Shown: positions 61,668 to 64,000 of the stretch, one piece after another
How positions within the stretch are numbered: position 1 is the first letter of the stretch
Layout: the number at the start of each line of letters is the position of its first letter
Assembly: GCF_001447385.1 (NCBI RefSeq)
Contig: NZ_LLWQ01000008.1
Location: 16,607-80,606 of the forward strand
Length of the DNA: 64,000 bases
Source: Paracoccus sp. MKU1
GTDB lineage: Bacteria; Pseudomonadota; Alphaproteobacteria; Rhodobacterales; Rhodobacteraceae
Direction of reading: 5' to 3'
Program-made: the position numbers and the translations under genes
The notes under the pieces: generated by a model
Seen by the model: the letters and a program-made list of their open reading frames with translations, nothing else
Databases searched by the model: none
What the model was told of the DNA's origin: nothing

Positions 61668-63391
61668 TGAACGACGGCACCATGCCCGACCATCTGATGA
61701 TCGCGCCGATCCTGATCCCGCTGGTGGCGGGGGCGATCATGCTGTTCTACAACGACCGCAACCGGCAGATCAAACTGATCATGGGGCTGGTGGCGGTCGG
61801 GCTGACCTTCCTGGCCTCGGTCGAGCTGATGTCGGACGTGAAATCCGCGACCGAGCAGGGCGGCACCGTGGTCGGCCTCTACCGGCTGGGCGACTGGCCG
61901 GTGCCGATCGGCATCGTGCTGGTGCTGGACCGGCTTTCAGCGATGATGGTGATGCTGACCGCCCTGCTGGCCGCGCCCTCGCTGATCTATGCGGCGGCCG
62001 GCTGGCACGGCAAGGGCCAGCATTACCACAGCATGTTCCAGTTCCTGCTGGCCGGGGTCAACGGCTCGTTCCTGACCGGCGACCTGTTCAATCTCTTTGT
62101 CTTTTTCGAGGTGATGCTGGCGGCCTCCTACGGGCTGATGCTGCATGGCTCGGGCCCCGAGCGGATCAAGGCCGGGCTGCATTACCTGGCGGTGAACCTA
62201 GCGGCCTCGCTGTTCTTCCTGATCGGGGTGGCGCTGGTCTATGGCACCACCGGCACGCTGAACATGGCCGATATCGCCCGGGCCCTGCACTGGCTCGACG
62301 ATGCCGAGCGGCTGCTGTTCCATGCCGCCGCCACCTTCCTGGGCCTGGCCTTCCTGATCAAGGCGGCGGCCTGGCCGCTGTGCTTCTGGCTGCCGCCGAC
62401 CTATGGCACCGCCTCGCCGCCGGCCGCCGCGATCATGGCGATCATGACCAAGGTCGGCATCTATGTCATCCTGCGGCTGTCGCTTCTGGTGCTGGGACCG
62501 GATGCCGGCGCCTCGGCAGGGTTCGGCGCCCCGGTGCTGATGATCGGCGGCGTGCTGACCATGGCATTCGGCATGATCGGCATCCTCGGCACGCCGGAAC
62601 TGGCGCGCAAGGGCGGCTATCTGGCGATCATCTCCTCGGGCACGGTCCTGGCCTCGATCGGCTTCGCCCAGGCCGGCGGCGGCAGCTCGATGCTGGGCGG
62701 GGCGCTTTACTACATGGTGGGCTCGACCGCCGCCATCTCGGCCTTCTTCCTGATCGCCGAGCCGGTCACCCGCAACGACCTGGGCGACGACGACGTCCCG
62801 GTCGAGGATGACGGCTTCGACCCGCTCTCGGAACGCTGGACGCCGATGGGCCTCGGCACGGTCGAGGACACCAGCGCCCCGGCCAGCCAGCGCACCGTGA
62901 GCTGGCTGACCATGTCGATCTGCTTCGGGCTGGTCGCGGCGATGATCGCCGGCCTGCCGCCGATGCCGGGCTTCATCGGCAAGCTGGCCATCCTGCGCGG
63001 TGCGATCGAGGATAACCTGCCCACCTCGGGCCATCTGCCGGTGATCCTCTGGGCCTATGCCGCCATGCTGATCCTGTCGGGCCTGGGGGCGCTGATCTCG
63101 CTGATGCGCTTCGGCATCCGCCGCTTCTGGGCCGAGGAAGGCCCGACGCCGCGCATCCTGGCGCTCGAGGTGGTGCCGGTGGTCATGCTGCTGGGCATGA
63201 TCGGCTTGCAGACCGTGCGCTCGGACGCGCTGCTCGGCTATACCAACGCCACGGCCAGCGCGCTGCTGGAGCCCGGCGTCTATCGCAGGGCGGTGCTGGC
63301 CGAGGCGCAGGATGTGCGCGCCGCGCCCGTGCAAAGCTTTGCCCCCGATCCCCAGCCCGAGAACGGGCAGGAACCGGAGGCGCAAGAATGA
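61664..63391 (+). CDS. mrpD: Mrp antiporter subunit D (NuoM/N-like)
   Basis: This 575-aa multi-helix membrane protein resembles NuoM/NuoN. It has the family segments LFVFFEVMLAASYGLMLHG (with the membrane glutamate), FLIKAAAWPLCFWLPPTYGT and GFIGKLAILRGAIEDNLP. A hydrophilic loop near residues 365-410 is acidic (NDLGDDDVPVEDDGFD). AAGGAG (61650-61655) 8 nt before the ATG supports the start. The gene overlaps mrpC and mrpE by 4 nt each. Confidence 0.95.
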   Translation: MMNDGTMPDHLMIAPILIPLVAGAIMLFYNDRNRQIKLIMGLVAVGLTFLASVELMSDVKSATEQGGTVVGLYRLGDWPVPIGIVLVLDRLSAMMVMLTALLAAPSLIYAAAGWHGKGQHYHSMFQFLLAGVNGSFLTGDLFNLFVFFEVMLAASYGLMLHGSGPERIKAGLHYLAVNLAASLFFLIGVALVYGTTGTLNMADIARALHWLDDAERLLFHAAATFLGLAFLIKAAAWPLCFWLPPTYGTASPPAAAIMAIMTKVGIYVILRLSLLVLGPDAGASAGFGAPVLMIGGVLTMAFGMIGILGTPELARKGGYLAIISSGTVLASIGFAQAGGGSSMLGGALYYMVGSTAAISAFFLIAEPVTRNDLGDDDVPVEDDGFDPLSERWTPMGLGTVEDTSAPASQRTVSWLTMSICFGLVAAMIAGLPPMPGFIGKLAILRGAIEDNLPTSGHLPVILWAYAAMLILSGLGALISLMRFGIRRFWAEEGPTPRILALEVVPVVMLLGMIGLQTVRSDALLGYTNATASALLEPGVYRRAVLAEAQDVRAAPVQSFAPDPQPENGQEPEAQE

Positions 63392-63876
63392 GCCGGCTTG
63401 TCCCCCATCCCTTGCTTTCGGCTGCGCTGGTGGTGATGTGGCTGTTTCTGACCGCCTTTACCCTGGGCCATCTGCTGCTCGGCACGCTGATCGCGCTGGG
63501 GGCGGGCTGGTCGGTCGAGCACCTGCACCCGCCGAAGCCGGTGTTCCGGCGCTGGCTGGCGATTCCGAAGCTGATGGCGATCGTGGCGGTGGACATCCTG
63601 CGCTCGAATATCACGGTGGCGCGGGTGCTTGTCCTGGGGCCCGACCATCCGAAATACCATTCGGGTTTCGTCGAACTGACCCTGCGCATGCGCGATCCCA
63701 ATGCCATCGCGGTTCTGGCGATCATCCTGACCGGCACGCCCGGCACCGCCTGGATCGAGTTCGACCAGGAGGAGAGCCGGCTTCTGCTGCATGTCCTCGA
63801 CCTGCGCAGCGATGACGACTGGCAGAGCCTGATCCGCGACCGCTATGAGACGCTGCTCATGGAGATATTCGAATGA
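63388..63876 (+). CDS. mrpE: Mrp antiporter subunit E
   Basis: This 162-aa protein has two or three membrane helices at the N-terminus ([20 protein letters not shown]) and a soluble C-terminal half with the family pattern [20 protein letters not shown] and [12 protein letters not shown], then LHVLDL. MrpE has no known catalytic residue and is needed for complex assembly. It overlaps mrpD and mrpF by 4 nt. Confidence 0.93.
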   Translation: MSRLVPHPLLSAALVVMWLFLTAFTLGHLLLGTLIALGAGWSVEHLHPPKPVFRRWLAIPKLMAIVAVDILRSNITVARVLVLGPDHPKYHSGFVELTLRMRDPNAIAVLAIILTGTPGTAWIEFDQEESRLLLHVLDLRSDDDWQSLIRDRYETLLMEIFE

Positions 63877-64000
63877 CGGCCGATATCCTGCGTTTCGCCC
63901 TGGGCTATGCCCAGATCGCCCTGATCCTGGCGCTGGCGCTGGCCTGCTGGCGCATGCTGCGGGGTCCGCGCGCGCAGGATCGGGTACTGGGGCTGGACAC
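63873..64000 (+). CDS. mrpF: Mrp antiporter subunit F (partial, N-terminus)
   Basis: The first 42 codons are present before the window ends. The hydrophobic helix [20 protein letters not shown] followed by [12 protein letters not shown] matches MrpF, where the Asp in xxDRVLxLD is conserved and functionally important. It overlaps the end of mrpE by 4 nt. mrpG is expected next. Confidence 0.92.
   Translation, partial: MTADILRFALGYAQIALILALALACWRMLRGPRAQDRVLGLD

Overview
The window is high-GC DNA that reads like an alphaproteobacterium of the Rhodobacteraceae, most likely Paracoccus or a close relative. The pointers are a small NDUFS4-like complex I accessory subunit, a short prolyl-tRNA synthetase without the editing insertion, a stand-alone Hda-type ATPase and a group-2 Mrp antiporter with fused A and B subunits. 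The genus is inferred from gene content; I ran no search. I see no rRNA, tRNA, CRISPR array, integrase or insertion sequence.

Region 1 (1-270) is the start of a TAXI-type TRAP transporter binding-protein gene on the minus strand. Region 2 (271-1309) holds no gene I can support. It is AT-richer than the rest and contains a candidate promoter and a short direct repeat ahead of the next locus.

Region 3 (1310-29463) is the highlight: a one-strand, tightly overlapped locus for an extracellular contractile injection system (eCIS, the Afp/PVC/MAC family). In order it encodes sheath, tube, a protein with two CxxCG motifs like T4 hub-assembly chaperones, a proline-rich protein, a DUF4255/Pvc16-type cap, an AAA+ ATPase, a 90-aa protein, a CIS-tube protein, a LysM-like protein, a gpD-type hub, a gpV-type spike, an unrecognised 158-aa protein, a gp25 wedge, two baseplate-J proteins, a very large tail-protein-I-like protein and a DUF6519/beta-helix protein. 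A terminator-like hairpin follows, then a 1466-aa protein with an N-terminal DUF4157 (eCIS core) domain and an overlapping 202-aa partner gene. There is no capsid, terminase, portal, integrase or type VI membrane complex, so it is neither a prophage nor a T6SS. No separate tape-measure or PAAR gene was recognised. The DUF4157 protein has a coiled-coil and hydrophobic core, so it could be cargo, tape measure or both.

Region 4 (29464-35908) is an accessory catabolic segment: an AAHS-type MFS importer, a KstD-like flavoprotein and a NIPSNAP protein in one operon behind a recognisable promoter with an adjacent inverted repeat, then a MarR regulator, a short-chain dehydrogenase and a PobR-like AraC regulator. 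Next to pobR lies a decayed fragment of pobA (4-hydroxybenzoate 3-monooxygenase).

Region 5 (36020-48846) is mostly housekeeping: NDUFS4-like subunit, uvrB, an I78-type lipoprotein, a ParA-like ATPase, an ABM-fold protein, an M19 dipeptidase, a perM-hda-ppk-ppx minus-strand run joining polyphosphate metabolism to a DnaA-regulator homologue, and proS.

Region 6 (49050-58298) is a one-strand surface-glycan cluster. Gmd, a Fcl/ColC-like epimerase-reductase and a ColD-like dehydratase (histidine replacing the PLP lysine) together predict GDP-L-colitose. An SGNH/CE2-like esterase, a GT61 glycosyltransferase, a hexapeptide acetyltransferase and the AMP-ligase/ACP/PLP-decarboxylase triad known from exosortase-A loci follow. 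Region 7 (58444-64000) is an Mrp Na+(K+)/H+ antiporter operon (A/B fusion, C, D, E, start of F), cut by the window end.
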